Assembly (NCBI GenBank): GCA_965116565.1
Contig: OZ220699.1
Span: 1,860,001 to 1,924,000 of the forward strand
Direction: 5' to 3'
DNA: 64,000 nt
From: Bin87 sp965116565
GTDB taxonomy: Bacteria; Chloroflexota; Dehalococcoidia; Lucifugimonadales; UBA3495
The translations under genes and the position numbers were made by a program. Below are positions 9,179-17,412 of the stretch, one piece after another (position 1 is the stretch's first letter; each line of letters opens with the position of its first letter). Under the pieces are notes generated by a model that worked only from the letters and a program-made list of their open reading frames with translations, ran no database searches and was not told the DNA's origin.

Positions 9179-9526
9179 ATGTTGGACTGGATCACCGAAT
9201 CGCCCTGGCGCATGTTGGGGCTGGCGGGTTGGTGTTTCCTGATGGCTTGGGGATTTCGCGTCGGATTACTGCGGATGGCGCTGTCGCTGGGAGCCATAGG
9301 GCTCCTGATCGCGCTCGCCTGGTTATTCCGCAACGCCGAATCTCCCGGCTTGGTGTATGCCCCACTGGCTTTCGTGGGCGTGATTTGCGTAATCAGCATC
9401 GGTTATTTCGGGAGGCATCTGGAAACCAAGCTGGGTTACGGTTCCAACACCGTACGCATCAATCACGCGGGAGGGCTGCTCCTGGGTCTGCTGATCGGAG
9501 GGTTGGTCTGGGCGATTTGGCTATAG
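9179..9526 (+). CDS. Small membrane protein, CvpA-like topology
   Basis: About 115 residues from ATG 9179 (an upstream ATG at 9098 is possible; neither has a clear ribosome site). Three to four hydrophobic segments follow an amphipathic start: residues ~11-28, ~34-50, ~60-78, and a glycine-rich last segment (GGLLLGLLIGGLVWAIWL). The arrangement, with a conserved-looking GFRVGLLR turn and a C-terminal small-residue helix, recalls the CvpA/colicin V production family, but this is a weak resemblance. It lies between divergent cmk and the HNH gene, with no informative partner. Confidence 0.5.
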   Translation: MLDWITESPWRMLGLAGWCFLMAWGFRVGLLRMALSLGAIGLLIALAWLFRNAESPGLVYAPLAFVGVICVISIGYFGRHLETKLGYGSNTVRINHAGGLLLGLLIGGLVWAIWL

Positions 9527-9583
9527 CCATGGGTGGTCATATCGAAAGGGCGGTTGCATCTGCCCAAAGCCGACGTTTGCCAG

Positions 9584-9589
9584 TATAAT
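9584..9589 (+). promoter_or_regulatory. Putative -10 box (TATAAT) for the HNH-smr operon
   Basis: TATAAT lies 79 bases before the HNH endonuclease start in an AT-rich stretch. The best -35 candidate (TTGCAT) is too far away (24 bases), so the promoter is tentative. Confidence 0.35.
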
Positions 9590-9667
9590 AATTTATGATT
9601 TACTTGTTTCCATAACATATTCATCGAGACACGGCAGCGAACGCGTAACCTGCGTTGAGGTTGGCAG

Positions 9668-10405
9668 ATGGCAAGCCGCGGACGAACCAGTCGGGGAAAA
9701 AGCGCCGCCAAGGGCAAGGCGACGGGGCGACCGGCCAAAGGCGGCGGCCGTCAACCCGGGTCGCCGCGCAGAAATGGCAACCAGCCAACTGAAACGACTC
9801 CGGAGGACGGAAAACGTCGGCGCGGGGGTCCATCGATCCCGGGTCGCCTCACCGCCCCGGTTCTGGTTCTCAACTTGAACTACGTGCCGGTCAACGTGTG
9901 CACGGTCCGTCGCGCCATTGTCCTGGTGGCCAAGGGCAAGGCGGAGCTTCTGGAACCGCGCTCAGAGGATGTGAAAGTCCGCACGTTCAGCACTTACCTG
10001 GAAGCGCCGTCGATCATACGGTTGGTTTACCTGGTCAAGCGCCCGTTCGCCCCCCGCCGTTTGTCCAAGAAAGAGGTGTTCCTCCGGGACCACTACACCT
10101 GCCAATACTGCGGGACGCGATCCCAACACCTCACTTTGGACCACGTCGTGCCGCGAAGGCAGCATGGTCCGCATACCTGGGACAACGTCGTTGCAGCTTG
10201 CGGCCGCTGCAACCTGGACAAGGCCGGGCGCACGCCTGACGAAGCCAATATGAAACTGCGCAGGGAGCCCACCGCGCCTCAGCCGAATCCGTACCGGATC
10301 CTGGAAAACCGCACGATTCTGGAGGAATGGCAGCAGTACATTCCCTGGCAAGCCAACGGTCGGAAGCGGGATGAGGAACCCGCAGCGCTGGCGATGGCCG
10401 ATTGA
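9668..10405 (+). CDS. HNH endonuclease family protein
   Basis: A 245-residue protein with a ~60-residue Arg/Lys/Gly/Pro-rich N-terminal tail, then a conserved region (APVLVLNLNYVPVNVC) and an HNH nuclease fold. The zinc knuckle is Cys145-x2-Cys148 and Cys178-x2-Cys181; the HNH core is LTLDHVVPR (Asp158-His159) with Asn173. This subtype is a chromosomal, widely conserved family rather than a restriction or phage enzyme; its cellular substrate is not established. It is followed by the smr gene after six bases and is probably co-transcribed with it. Confidence 0.85.
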   Translation: MASRGRTSRGKSAAKGKATGRPAKGGGRQPGSPRRNGNQPTETTPEDGKRRRGGPSIPGRLTAPVLVLNLNYVPVNVCTVRRAIVLVAKGKAELLEPRSEDVKVRTFSTYLEAPSIIRLVYLVKRPFAPRRLSKKEVFLRDHYTCQYCGTRSQHLTLDHVVPRRQHGPHTWDNVVAACGRCNLDKAGRTPDEANMKLRREPTAPQPNPYRILENRTILEEWQQYIPWQANGRKRDEEPAALAMAD

Positions 10406-10411
10406 TTCACC

Positions 10412-10870
10412 ATGTCCAGCATAGACCTGCACGGCAAGACATGGACTGAAGCCCTGGCCGAGTTCCTGGATTTTTACAACAGGGTTGCTGCGGCGAACGG
10501 CACGGCGAAGCCGACCTTGGACGTCGTCCACGGGTACGGGTCCACCGGATCCGGTGGCGTGCTCCGCGCACGGTTTCGGGCGTTCCTCTCCAAGTATCCT
10601 GTGTGCCTGGAGTTCAAGCCGGGCGAGGATGTGGACAACAACCCGGGACACACGCTGGTGTTGCCGTCGAAGAAGCTGCCGGACACCGGCGGCTTGCTGG
10701 CGGAGCACATCTGGGAGTACTGCGACAACCCTCGAACCGTCAGCAAGATTGCGGGACGGTTTCGCCGTTTCGGCGACCCGCTGGTTCAACAGGCCATTCG
10801 TACACTGGAGCGGCAAGGCCGGCTAAAACCGGTCGGTAAGGGTCGCCTCAAGGAATACGCGGCGGTGTAA
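10412..10870 (+). CDS. Smr domain protein
   Basis: The N-terminal half is an Smr domain, with DLHGKT at residues 5-10 and VVHGYGSTGSGGVLR at 39-53, the two signature motifs of the MutS2/Smr nuclease domain. The C-terminal ~60 residues (from about 95) look like a small winged-helix module. Free-standing Smr proteins cleave or nick nucleic acid, and recent work on the family points to mRNA cleavage at stalled ribosomes. It follows the HNH gene by six bases, which suggests the two nucleases are made together. The 152-residue length is normal for a stand-alone Smr plus wHTH protein. Confidence 0.82.
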   Translation: MSSIDLHGKTWTEALAEFLDFYNRVAAANGTAKPTLDVVHGYGSTGSGGVLRARFRAFLSKYPVCLEFKPGEDVDNNPGHTLVLPSKKLPDTGGLLAEHIWEYCDNPRTVSKIAGRFRRFGDPLVQQAIRTLERQGRLKPVGKGRLKEYAAV

Positions 10871-10882
10871 ACGGATGGCAGC

Positions 10883-11899
10883 TTAACGCTCCGGCACGTC
10901 GAGCATCAGAGATTCCAGCGCCAGTCTGGGGTTTACGTTGGCATCCAGCGCGACCAGCGTGTCCTGTATCCGCTTGAGGAACCGCACCGTTGCCACCGAA
11001 GATGTCCCGGCGGCCATCGAATCCAACGCATCGCGACGGTCAGAGTTCTGGACGTGTTCGATCACTCCTTCATTGACCAACAGAAGGTCTCGCCACCAGC
11101 TTTGCCATAGGTAAAGGGTTTGTCGCACCGATTCCCGGTCGTTGGAGAACCCGCCCGCCAACCTGTTGGCGTAGGCAAACCGCTGGTCCAATGGCATGGC
11201 ATCGGGTCCGGCGACGTCATCCAGTTCGGCGGCACGCGCTTCCAGAATCGTGGGGTCATCCAGCGCGTTGATGGCCCACCCCGGACATCCCCGGGCCAGT
11301 CGCGCCAGCCAATGAGCGCGATCCGATTCCATTGCGTATTTTGATTCCAGGTAGTCTGAGAGGCGCGCGCCGGACATCGGTCGGAGCGTGAGGACTCGGC
11401 AACGGGACCTGGTGGTCGGCAATATCGCCTCCTCAGCGCCGCTGAGCAACAGAAGGAGAGACCGCTCCGGCGGTTCTTCCAGCGTTTTGAGCAGCGCGTT
11501 CGCCGATTCGCTCTGTCCCGCCGACAACGTTTCTGCCCCGTCCAGGACTATTACCTTCCATCCTCCCTCCACGGGCGTTATCGACAGAAAATTTTCCGCC
11601 TCCCGCACCTGCCTGATGCTGATCCGAGTAGGGACCTGTGGATCATCGCCCACGGCCTGCACGCTCAAATCGGCATGAACCCCTCGCAGGATCCGCGAGC
11701 AAGGTGGACATTCTCCGCACGGACCATCGTGGGGGACGTTCAACCGGAGGCAATTGACCGCGGCCGCCAGATCGAGCGCCAGCGTCATTTTGCCCACGTG
11801 CGGCGGTCCGACCAGAAGGTACGCGTGACCCAGGCGACCCGCCTGCAAGCTGGCTGAAATGTCGGTGATCAGGCGGTCCTGCCCAACCGTTTTCCACAT
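10883..11899 (-). CDS. holB: DNA polymerase III delta' subunit
   Basis: This is the clamp-loader stator subunit. The 338-residue protein has a P-loop-like GPPHVGKMT (31-39), a zinc module of four cysteines (Cys50, Cys61, Cys64, Cys67), a Walker B-like VIVLDGAETL and the SRC sensor motif in TTRSRCR. The P-loop lysine is followed by Met rather than Ser/Thr, in keeping with delta' not acting as an ATPase. The C-terminal half is helical and less conserved. It starts at ATG 11899 and lies 25 bases downstream of lysA, so the two may be in one transcript. Confidence 0.88.
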   Translation of the reverse strand: MWKTVGQDRLITDISASLQAGRLGHAYLLVGPPHVGKMTLALDLAAAVNCLRLNVPHDGPCGECPPCSRILRGVHADLSVQAVGDDPQVPTRISIRQVREAENFLSITPVEGGWKVIVLDGAETLSAGQSESANALLKTLEEPPERSLLLLLSGAEEAILPTTRSRCRVLTLRPMSGARLSDYLESKYAMESDRAHWLARLARGCPGWAINALDDPTILEARAAELDDVAGPDAMPLDQRFAYANRLAGGFSNDRESVRQTLYLWQSWWRDLLLVNEGVIEHVQNSDRRDALDSMAAGTSSVATVRFLKRIQDTLVALDANVNPRLALESLMLDVPER

Positions 11900-11924
11900 A
11901 GCGCGTGAACGCGGCGAGCCTGGA

Positions 11925-13238
11925 CTAGAGGTCGCAGATCATCATATCTGCGTACGATTCCCGGCGCCGGATCAATCTACTTTCGCCGTCGCCTACCAGC
12001 ACGATTGGAGGACGGGGATTCAGATTGTAGTTGCTGGCCATCGACGGGCAGTAGGCTCCGGCCGCGGGAATGGCTATGACATCGCCGGCAGCAGGAACCG
12101 GCAGCATGATGTCTGAAGCCAGAACGTCGCCCGATTCGCAGTACTTGCCGGCGATGGTGACCTTGGTGTCGGGTTCAGCGCCGGGCCGGTTGGCCGACAG
12201 GACCTCATAGGAGGCCTGGTACAGGGCGGGCCGGATGTTATCGCCCATGCCGCCGTCAACGCTGACGTAGGTGCGAATCCCCGGGATATCCTTGATCGCC
12301 CCAATGCGATAGAGGGCTACACCGGCGGGGCCGATAATGGAACGCCCGGGCTCGACTACGAGGCTCGGATGATCCAGGCCAAGCTCGGAACAGGTGGCGT
12401 TGAGCGTGCCCACGATGGCTTCGGCGTAGTCCGACGCCGATGGAGGAGCGTCGTTTCGGGTGTATGCGATGGCGAACCCTCCTCCCGGACTGAACTCCTG
12501 AAGATTCAGGCCCTGTTCTCGCAGGCCGGAAGCGAACCTCAACACCAGGTCAGTTGCCGCCTGATACGGCTCCAGTTCGAAAATGGGAGAACCGAGATGG
12601 AAATGCAGGCCCCGCAGATTGAGATGCGGGGCGGCAATGGCCTGCAAAATTGCCCGTTCGGCGTCCCCGGTCTGGATTGAGAACCCGAACTTCGAGTCGA
12701 TTATCCCGGTGGTGGTGTATGCGTGCGTATGTGGGTCGATGCCCGGGGACACTCGCACCAGAATATCCTGGGTTTTGCCAACGTCGGCACAGATTCTTTC
12801 CAGCAAGTCCAGTTCGTGGAAACTGTCCACAACGACGCGGCCGATGCCAGCCGCCACAGCTTCTTCGAGCTCGGCGGGCGTCTTGTTGTTGCCGTGGAAA
12901 TACACGTGCTCCAGGGGAACATCGCCCGCCTGGGCGACGGCCAGTTCGCCGCCGGAAACCACGTCCAGGCCCAGGCCTTCCTCAGCGAAAATCCGGGCCA
13001 ACGCAGGGTTGATGTAGGCCTTCGACGCGTACACGGCTTTGGAACTGGGGTAGCGCTCCCCAAATGCCTGAGCGAATTGCCGGCAGCGAGAGCGCAGCGT
13101 GGCCTCGTCGAGCACGTAGAGAGGCGTCCCGTACTGTTCAACCAGTTCGGTGGCGTCGCATCCGCCGACGGTCAAGTGGCCCGCGGAGTTGGTGTCTGTG
13201 GTGTCGGGAAATACGTGAGTGAGGTGAGACGGCAGCAT
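11925..13238 (-). CDS. lysA: Diaminopimelate decarboxylase
   Basis: This enzyme decarboxylates meso-DAP to L-lysine, the last step of the pathway fed by dapB-asd-dapA 6 kb away. The 437-residue PLP enzyme has the cofactor lysine Lys73 in YASKAY, the FHLGSPI histidine motif, the phosphate-binding SPGGGFAIAY and the partner-subunit active-site CESGDVLA. Start ATG 13238 is chosen because GGAGAA lies eight bases upstream; an in-frame codon at 13295 lacks this. It is divergent from the Mo-hydroxylase operon. Confidence 0.93.
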   Translation of the reverse strand: MLPSHLTHVFPDTTDTNSAGHLTVGGCDATELVEQYGTPLYVLDEATLRSRCRQFAQAFGERYPSSKAVYASKAYINPALARIFAEEGLGLDVVSGGELAVAQAGDVPLEHVYFHGNNKTPAELEEAVAAGIGRVVVDSFHELDLLERICADVGKTQDILVRVSPGIDPHTHAYTTTGIIDSKFGFSIQTGDAERAILQAIAAPHLNLRGLHFHLGSPIFELEPYQAATDLVLRFASGLREQGLNLQEFSPGGGFAIAYTRNDAPPSASDYAEAIVGTLNATCSELGLDHPSLVVEPGRSIIGPAGVALYRIGAIKDIPGIRTYVSVDGGMGDNIRPALYQASYEVLSANRPGAEPDTKVTIAGKYCESGDVLASDIMLPVPAAGDVIAIPAAGAYCPSMASNYNLNPRPPIVLVGDGESRLIRRRESYADMMICDL

Positions 13239-13371
13239 GAAAAGAGTTCTCCATCGATTCGTCGGAAAAGCACAACGTCCAGAATAATGTAGCACACCCC
13301 CTGTTTGGAATCCTGCTCAGGGTCGGACGAGGCAGGAGAGAATCGGGCATTCCCTGCCGTTGCCCGTGTAT

Positions 13372-13400
13372 TTGACCGTCTCCCGGCTCACGTCTATACT
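13372..13400 (+). promoter_or_regulatory. Sigma70-type promoter of the Mo-hydroxylase operon
   Basis: TTGACC (13372-13377), a 17-base spacer, then TATACT (13395-13400) make one of the best promoter matches in the window. It would give a leader of about 100 bases before the first start codon at 13506. No riboswitch fold was recognised in that leader. Confidence 0.65.
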
Positions 13401-13505
13401 GCCGGCGAGGTTGGATCGCCGCTGTTTAACCTTTGATTCTCCCCGGCTCCGCCTCAAGCCGCGTGCGATTATCGGCGCGGCGTCCCTTATCGAGGAGGTG
13501 TTATT

Positions 13506-13985
13506 TTGCCCAATACAGTACCCATCACGGTCAACGTGAATGGCCGGTCCCACTCGGCAGATGTGGAACCTCGTACCCTTCTGGTCCACTTCCTGCGGGA
13601 AACCCTGAATCTCACCGGCACAAAGATCGGTTGCGACACCAGCCAATGCGGAGCCTGCGTCGTGCGCATCAACGGCGTAACCGTGAAGTCGTGCACGGCG
13701 TTTGCAGTGCAGGCCGACGGCGCAGACATCACCACCATCGAGGGCGTGGCGCAGGACGGAAACCTGTCCGCAGTCCAGGAAGCGTTCTGGGACAATCATG
13801 GTCTCCAGTGCGGGTATTGCACCGCCGGCATGATCATGTCCGTGACCGAGATCATAGAGCGCAACCCCGATCCGTCCGCGGAAGAAGTCCGCGCCGGTTT
13901 GGAGGGCAACATGTGCCGATGCACCGGATACAACAACATCGTCAAGGCCGCTCTGGCCGCCGCTGCTGCCCAGCAAGGAGGCTAA
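13506..13985 (+). CDS. Mo-hydroxylase small subunit with two [2Fe-2S] clusters (CoxS-like)
   Basis: The 159-residue protein carries the plant-type ferredoxin cluster ligands Cys43, Cys48, Cys51 and Cys63 and the C-terminal cluster ligands Cys102, Cys105, Cys137 and Cys139. That order is standard for the small subunit of CO dehydrogenase/xanthine dehydrogenase-type hydroxylases. It passes electrons from the molybdenum site to FAD. The start is a TTG at 13506, eight bases after GAGGAGG. The large subunit begins eight bases downstream and the FAD subunit follows, giving the order S-L-M rather than the M-S-L of classical coxMSL. Confidence 0.9.
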   Translation: MPNTVPITVNVNGRSHSADVEPRTLLVHFLRETLNLTGTKIGCDTSQCGACVVRINGVTVKSCTAFAVQADGADITTIEGVAQDGNLSAVQEAFWDNHGLQCGYCTAGMIMSVTEIIERNPDPSAEEVRAGLEGNMCRCTGYNNIVKAALAAAAAQQGG

Positions 13986-13993
13986 AGACCGCT

Positions 13994-16405
13994 ATGACCA
14001 CCCGTATTTTTGGATCCGGCATACGCCGGCGCGAGGATCCCCGGCTCATCACCGGCCAGGCCTCCTATACCGACGACATCAAGCTCACCGGGATGGTGCA
14101 TGCGGCGATTCTGCGCAGCCCGCACGCCCATGCGCGCATCAACAGCGTAAACACCGACGCCGCAAGAGCTGCCTCAGGCGTGCTAGCGGTGTATACCGGC
14201 GCGGACATCGAGGGTGTGCTGAACCCCATTCCATGCGCCTGGGCGATCCCCGACTCCGACCTCAAGGCCGTGGCATATCCTGCCATCGCGTCGGACGTCG
14301 TGCGATACGTCGGCGACGCAGTGGCGGTTGTGGTGGCGGACAACCGCTACCAGGCTGAGGACGCGCTCGAACTTATCGAGGTTGACTACGAGCCGCTGCC
14401 GTCCATCATCAACCCGGAGGCGGCCCTCGGAGACGGCGTACCCCAACTGCATGAGGATGCGCCCAACAACCAGGCATTCCATTGGGTCGCGGCCGGCGGC
14501 GATACCGACGCCGCCTTCGCCGATGCGGCGGTAACCGTCAGCGAGACCATCCGCCAGCAGAAGCTGATCCCCAACCCCATGGAAACCCGCTCGGCCATCG
14601 CGTCGTGGTCGCCGGCCATGGGCGAGTTGACGCTGTGGAACACCACGCAGAACCCCCATATCGCGCGGTTCGTTACCTGTCTGGTGACCGGCGTGGGGGA
14701 ACACAAGATTCGCGTCATCGCTCCGGAAGTGGGCGGCGGATTTGGAGCCAAGATTGCGGTCTATCCGTGGGAAATGATCACCGCGTTTTGCTCCATGCAG
14801 CTTGGCGTCCCGGTGAAGTGGACCGAGACGCGCACCGAGAACTACATGGCGACCACCCATGGCCGCGATCACGTCGAATACGTTGAGATGGCCGCCAACG
14901 CTGATGGCAAGGTCACTGCGGTGCGCAGCGTGGTTTACGCCGGCATGGGAGCCTATCTGTCCACCGCCGCGCCCGGGATCCCGACCATTCTCCACGGCCT
15001 GATGTACTCCGGGCCTTACGACATCGCCAACATCAAGGCCGATGTGTATGGAGTGTTCACCAACTCAACGCCGGTTGAGGCCTATCGCGGCGCCGGTCGC
15101 CCCGAGGCCACGTTCCTGCTCGAACGGTTGATGGACAAGGTGGGCGACGCCGTTGGCATCGACAGCGTGGAGGTACGCCGGCGCAACCTGATCGAAGCGT
15201 TCGACAACAACCGCGACGTCGCCATCGGCATCACCTACGACAGTGGAAACTACACCGGCGCACTGGACCAACTGCTCGGGCACATCGGTTACGACCAGTT
15301 CCGACACGACCAGGCCCATGAGCGCGAACACGGAACATTCCGCGGAGTGGGCGTAGCCTGCTACTGCGAGATCTGCGGGCTCGGCCCGTCCCAGGTGGCG
15401 GGCGCCGTCGGGTTCGGCGGCGGCCTTTGGGAATCGGCAACCGTCCGCATTTACGCAACCGGCAAGGTCAACGTGTTCATCGGCACGTCTCCCCACGGCC
15501 AGGGCGAGGAAACCACCTTCGCCCAAATCGTATCCGACGAGATCGGTGTCGACGTTGATGACGTTGAGATCGTGCACGGGGACACTGATACGACGCCGAT
15601 GGGTTGGGGAACCTACGGCAGCCGCACCACCGTGGTGGGCGGCGCGGCCGTCGCTCTCACCATGCGCAAGCTTCGAGACAAGGCTCGGGTCATCGCCGCG
15701 CACCTGCTGGAAGCCGACGAGGCGGACATCGAGTACGCGGACGGGCAGTTCTTTGTCCGCGGGGCGCCCGACCGCGCCCAGAGCATCCAGGACATCGCGC
15801 TTCAGGCCAACGTTGCCTGGAACCTTCCGGAAGGCATCGAGCCGGGCATGGAGGCCAGCACCTATTACGACCCGCCCAACTTCAGCTACCCGTTTGGCGC
15901 TCACGCGGCCATCGTCAGCATTGATCCCGACAATGGGCACATCACATTGGACCGGTACGTCGCCGTTGACGACTGCGGCCCGCAGATCAACCCCATGGTT
16001 GTTGAGGGTCAGGTGCATGGCGGAGTGGTGCAGGGAGCGGGTCAGGCCCTGTGGGAAGGCGCGGTGTATGACGACAATGGGCAACTGCTCACCGGGTCCA
16101 TGATGGACTACGCGATCCCCCGTGCCCACCTGGTGCCCGACATCGAGGTGCACTCGACGGTTACCCCGTCGCCGCACAACCCGCTGGGAGTCAAGGGTAT
16201 CGGTGAAACCGGCACCATCGCCTCCACCGCGGCCATTTACAGCGCAGTGATGGACGCCCTGAAGCCGCTGGGAGTCGACAGCATCGACATGCCGCTGACC
16301 CCGGAACGTGTCTGGCGCGCCATCCAGGCCACCGGCTACACCGGGAATGGCCACGGCCACAGCCATGGGCATGATCACGACCACGGTCATGGCCACGGCC
16401 ATTAG
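13994..16405 (+). CDS. Mo-hydroxylase large, molybdopterin-binding subunit (form II CoxL-like)
   Basis: This 803-residue catalytic subunit has the cofactor-binding GGGFGAK (247-253) and the active-site loop AYRGAGR (363-369). That loop marks form II enzymes; the AYxCSFR loop of true CO dehydrogenase is absent, so CO oxidation should not be assumed. The catalytic glutamate is in GIGETG near residue 737. The start is ATG 13994; the frame is open well upstream but inside coxS. The C-terminus ends in a run of about twenty residues made almost only of His, Gly and Asp, which is not part of the fold and may bind metal. The substrate is unknown and is probably a heterocycle or aldehyde. Confidence 0.88.
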   Translation: MTTRIFGSGIRRREDPRLITGQASYTDDIKLTGMVHAAILRSPHAHARINSVNTDAARAASGVLAVYTGADIEGVLNPIPCAWAIPDSDLKAVAYPAIASDVVRYVGDAVAVVVADNRYQAEDALELIEVDYEPLPSIINPEAALGDGVPQLHEDAPNNQAFHWVAAGGDTDAAFADAAVTVSETIRQQKLIPNPMETRSAIASWSPAMGELTLWNTTQNPHIARFVTCLVTGVGEHKIRVIAPEVGGGFGAKIAVYPWEMITAFCSMQLGVPVKWTETRTENYMATTHGRDHVEYVEMAANADGKVTAVRSVVYAGMGAYLSTAAPGIPTILHGLMYSGPYDIANIKADVYGVFTNSTPVEAYRGAGRPEATFLLERLMDKVGDAVGIDSVEVRRRNLIEAFDNNRDVAIGITYDSGNYTGALDQLLGHIGYDQFRHDQAHEREHGTFRGVGVACYCEICGLGPSQVAGAVGFGGGLWESATVRIYATGKVNVFIGTSPHGQGEETTFAQIVSDEIGVDVDDVEIVHGDTDTTPMGWGTYGSRTTVVGGAAVALTMRKLRDKARVIAAHLLEADEADIEYADGQFFVRGAPDRAQSIQDIALQANVAWNLPEGIEPGMEASTYYDPPNFSYPFGAHAAIVSIDPDNGHITLDRYVAVDDCGPQINPMVVEGQVHGGVVQGAGQALWEGAVYDDNGQLLTGSMMDYAIPRAHLVPDIEVHSTVTPSPHNPLGVKGIGETGTIASTAAIYSAVMDALKPLGVDSIDMPLTPERVWRAIQATGYTGNGHGHSHGHDHDHGHGHGH

Positions 16406-16434
16406 CCGCACCCAGCGACGGAGGACTGATTGCA

Positions 16435-17313
16435 ATGTATCCTGCAGAGTTTGAATACCGAAAAGCATCCTCGATCGCCGATGCGGTGAGGTTGCTGTCG
16501 GAAAATCCTGGAGCCAGGCTGCTGGCCGGGGGCCACAGCCTCATACCCCTGATGCGCTTTCGCCTGGCGCGTCCCGAAGTCATCATCGACATTGGTGGCA
16601 TCAACGGATTGCGCGGCATCACCGTCAGCGGCGATACCATCAACATCGGCGCATTGACCACCCACGCCGAGATTGCAGCGTCCGCGGACGTGCAGAGGAC
16701 TAACGGGCTGCTGGCCGAGGCGGCCGGCGGCATCGGCGATCCGGCGGTTCGAAATCGCGGAACCATTGGCGGCAACCTGGCGCACGCCGACCCGGCGTCC
16801 GATTGGGCAACCGTGCTGACCGCGCTCGGCGCGACGGTTTCAGTACAGGGCCCGACCGGCAGCCGTACCATTGCGGCGGCGGATTTCGTCGAGGACGCCT
16901 TCGCCACCGCTCTGGCCGACGACGAGCTCATCACCACGGTGAGCGTCCCCGTTTTGGCGTCCAACCAACGGGCCGAATACGCCAAGATGGCCCACCCTGC
17001 GAGCTTCTACGCCGTCGTTGGCGGAGCCGTGGTCGTGACCATGGACGGCGACCGTTGCACCGCCGCATCGGTCGCGGTCGGCGGCCTGACGCCCCGGCCC
17101 GTGAAAGCCGCCGCGGTGGAGCAGGCGTTAACCGGCACCACGCTGACCATGCACAGCATCGGCGACGCAACGGCGCGGCTGAGCGATGATCTCAGCGCGG
17201 CCGGCGTGGACATCATCGGCGACGTGTTTGCGTCGGCGGATTTCCGTTCGAGCATAGCGCCGGTGGAGGTGAAACACGCCTTGCTCCACGCCATTGGACT
17301 GGCTCACCACTGA
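16435..17313 (+). CDS. Mo-hydroxylase FAD-binding subunit (CoxM-like)
   Basis: The 292-residue middle subunit holds the FAD that passes electrons to the acceptor. Both FAD-binding signatures are present: AGGHSLIPLM (31-40) and RNRGTIGGNLAHADPASD (about 106-123). The C-terminal CO-dehydrogenase flavoprotein domain is complete. It follows the large subunit by 29 bases with a GGAGGACTG ribosome site, and a strong hairpin follows its stop. No xdhC/coxD-type maturation gene is adjacent, so maturation factors must be elsewhere. Confidence 0.9.
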   Translation: MYPAEFEYRKASSIADAVRLLSENPGARLLAGGHSLIPLMRFRLARPEVIIDIGGINGLRGITVSGDTINIGALTTHAEIAASADVQRTNGLLAEAAGGIGDPAVRNRGTIGGNLAHADPASDWATVLTALGATVSVQGPTGSRTIAAADFVEDAFATALADDELITTVSVPVLASNQRAEYAKMAHPASFYAVVGGAVVVTMDGDRCTAASVAVGGLTPRPVKAAAVEQALTGTTLTMHSIGDATARLSDDLSAAGVDIIGDVFASADFRSSIAPVEVKHALLHAIGLAHH

Positions 17314-17332
17314 GTATCAGAGTCGCGACGCG

Positions 17333-17370
17333 CACCCCGCACGGCGGTGAAACCCGCACTGTGCGGGGTG
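17333..17370 (+). terminator. Hairpin after the Mo-hydroxylase operon
   Basis: A perfect 10-bp inverted repeat (CACCCCGCAC / GTGCGGGGTG) with an 18-base loop lies between the FAD subunit and surE. There is only a short AT-rich tail, so it is a probable rather than certain terminator. Confidence 0.45.
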
Positions 17371-17412
17371 TATCATTTAACCGCTCATCAAATCGAACTG
17401 CGAGGCCATTCC

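Noticed and set aside
13433..13993. Upstream extension of the large Mo-hydroxylase subunit
   Set aside because: It lies wholly over the small-subunit gene in another frame; ATG 13994 fits the family start.
13994..16405. Calling the Mo hydroxylase a true CO dehydrogenase
   Set aside because: The active-site loop is AYRGAGR (form II), not AYxCSFR with the Cu/Se-binding Cys, so CO oxidation is not supported.
15065..16468. 467-residue open frame on the minus strand opposite the Mo-hydroxylase large subunit
   Set aside because: It mirrors a well-conserved gene; long antisense frames are expected in GC-rich codons and it shows no domain or ribosome site.
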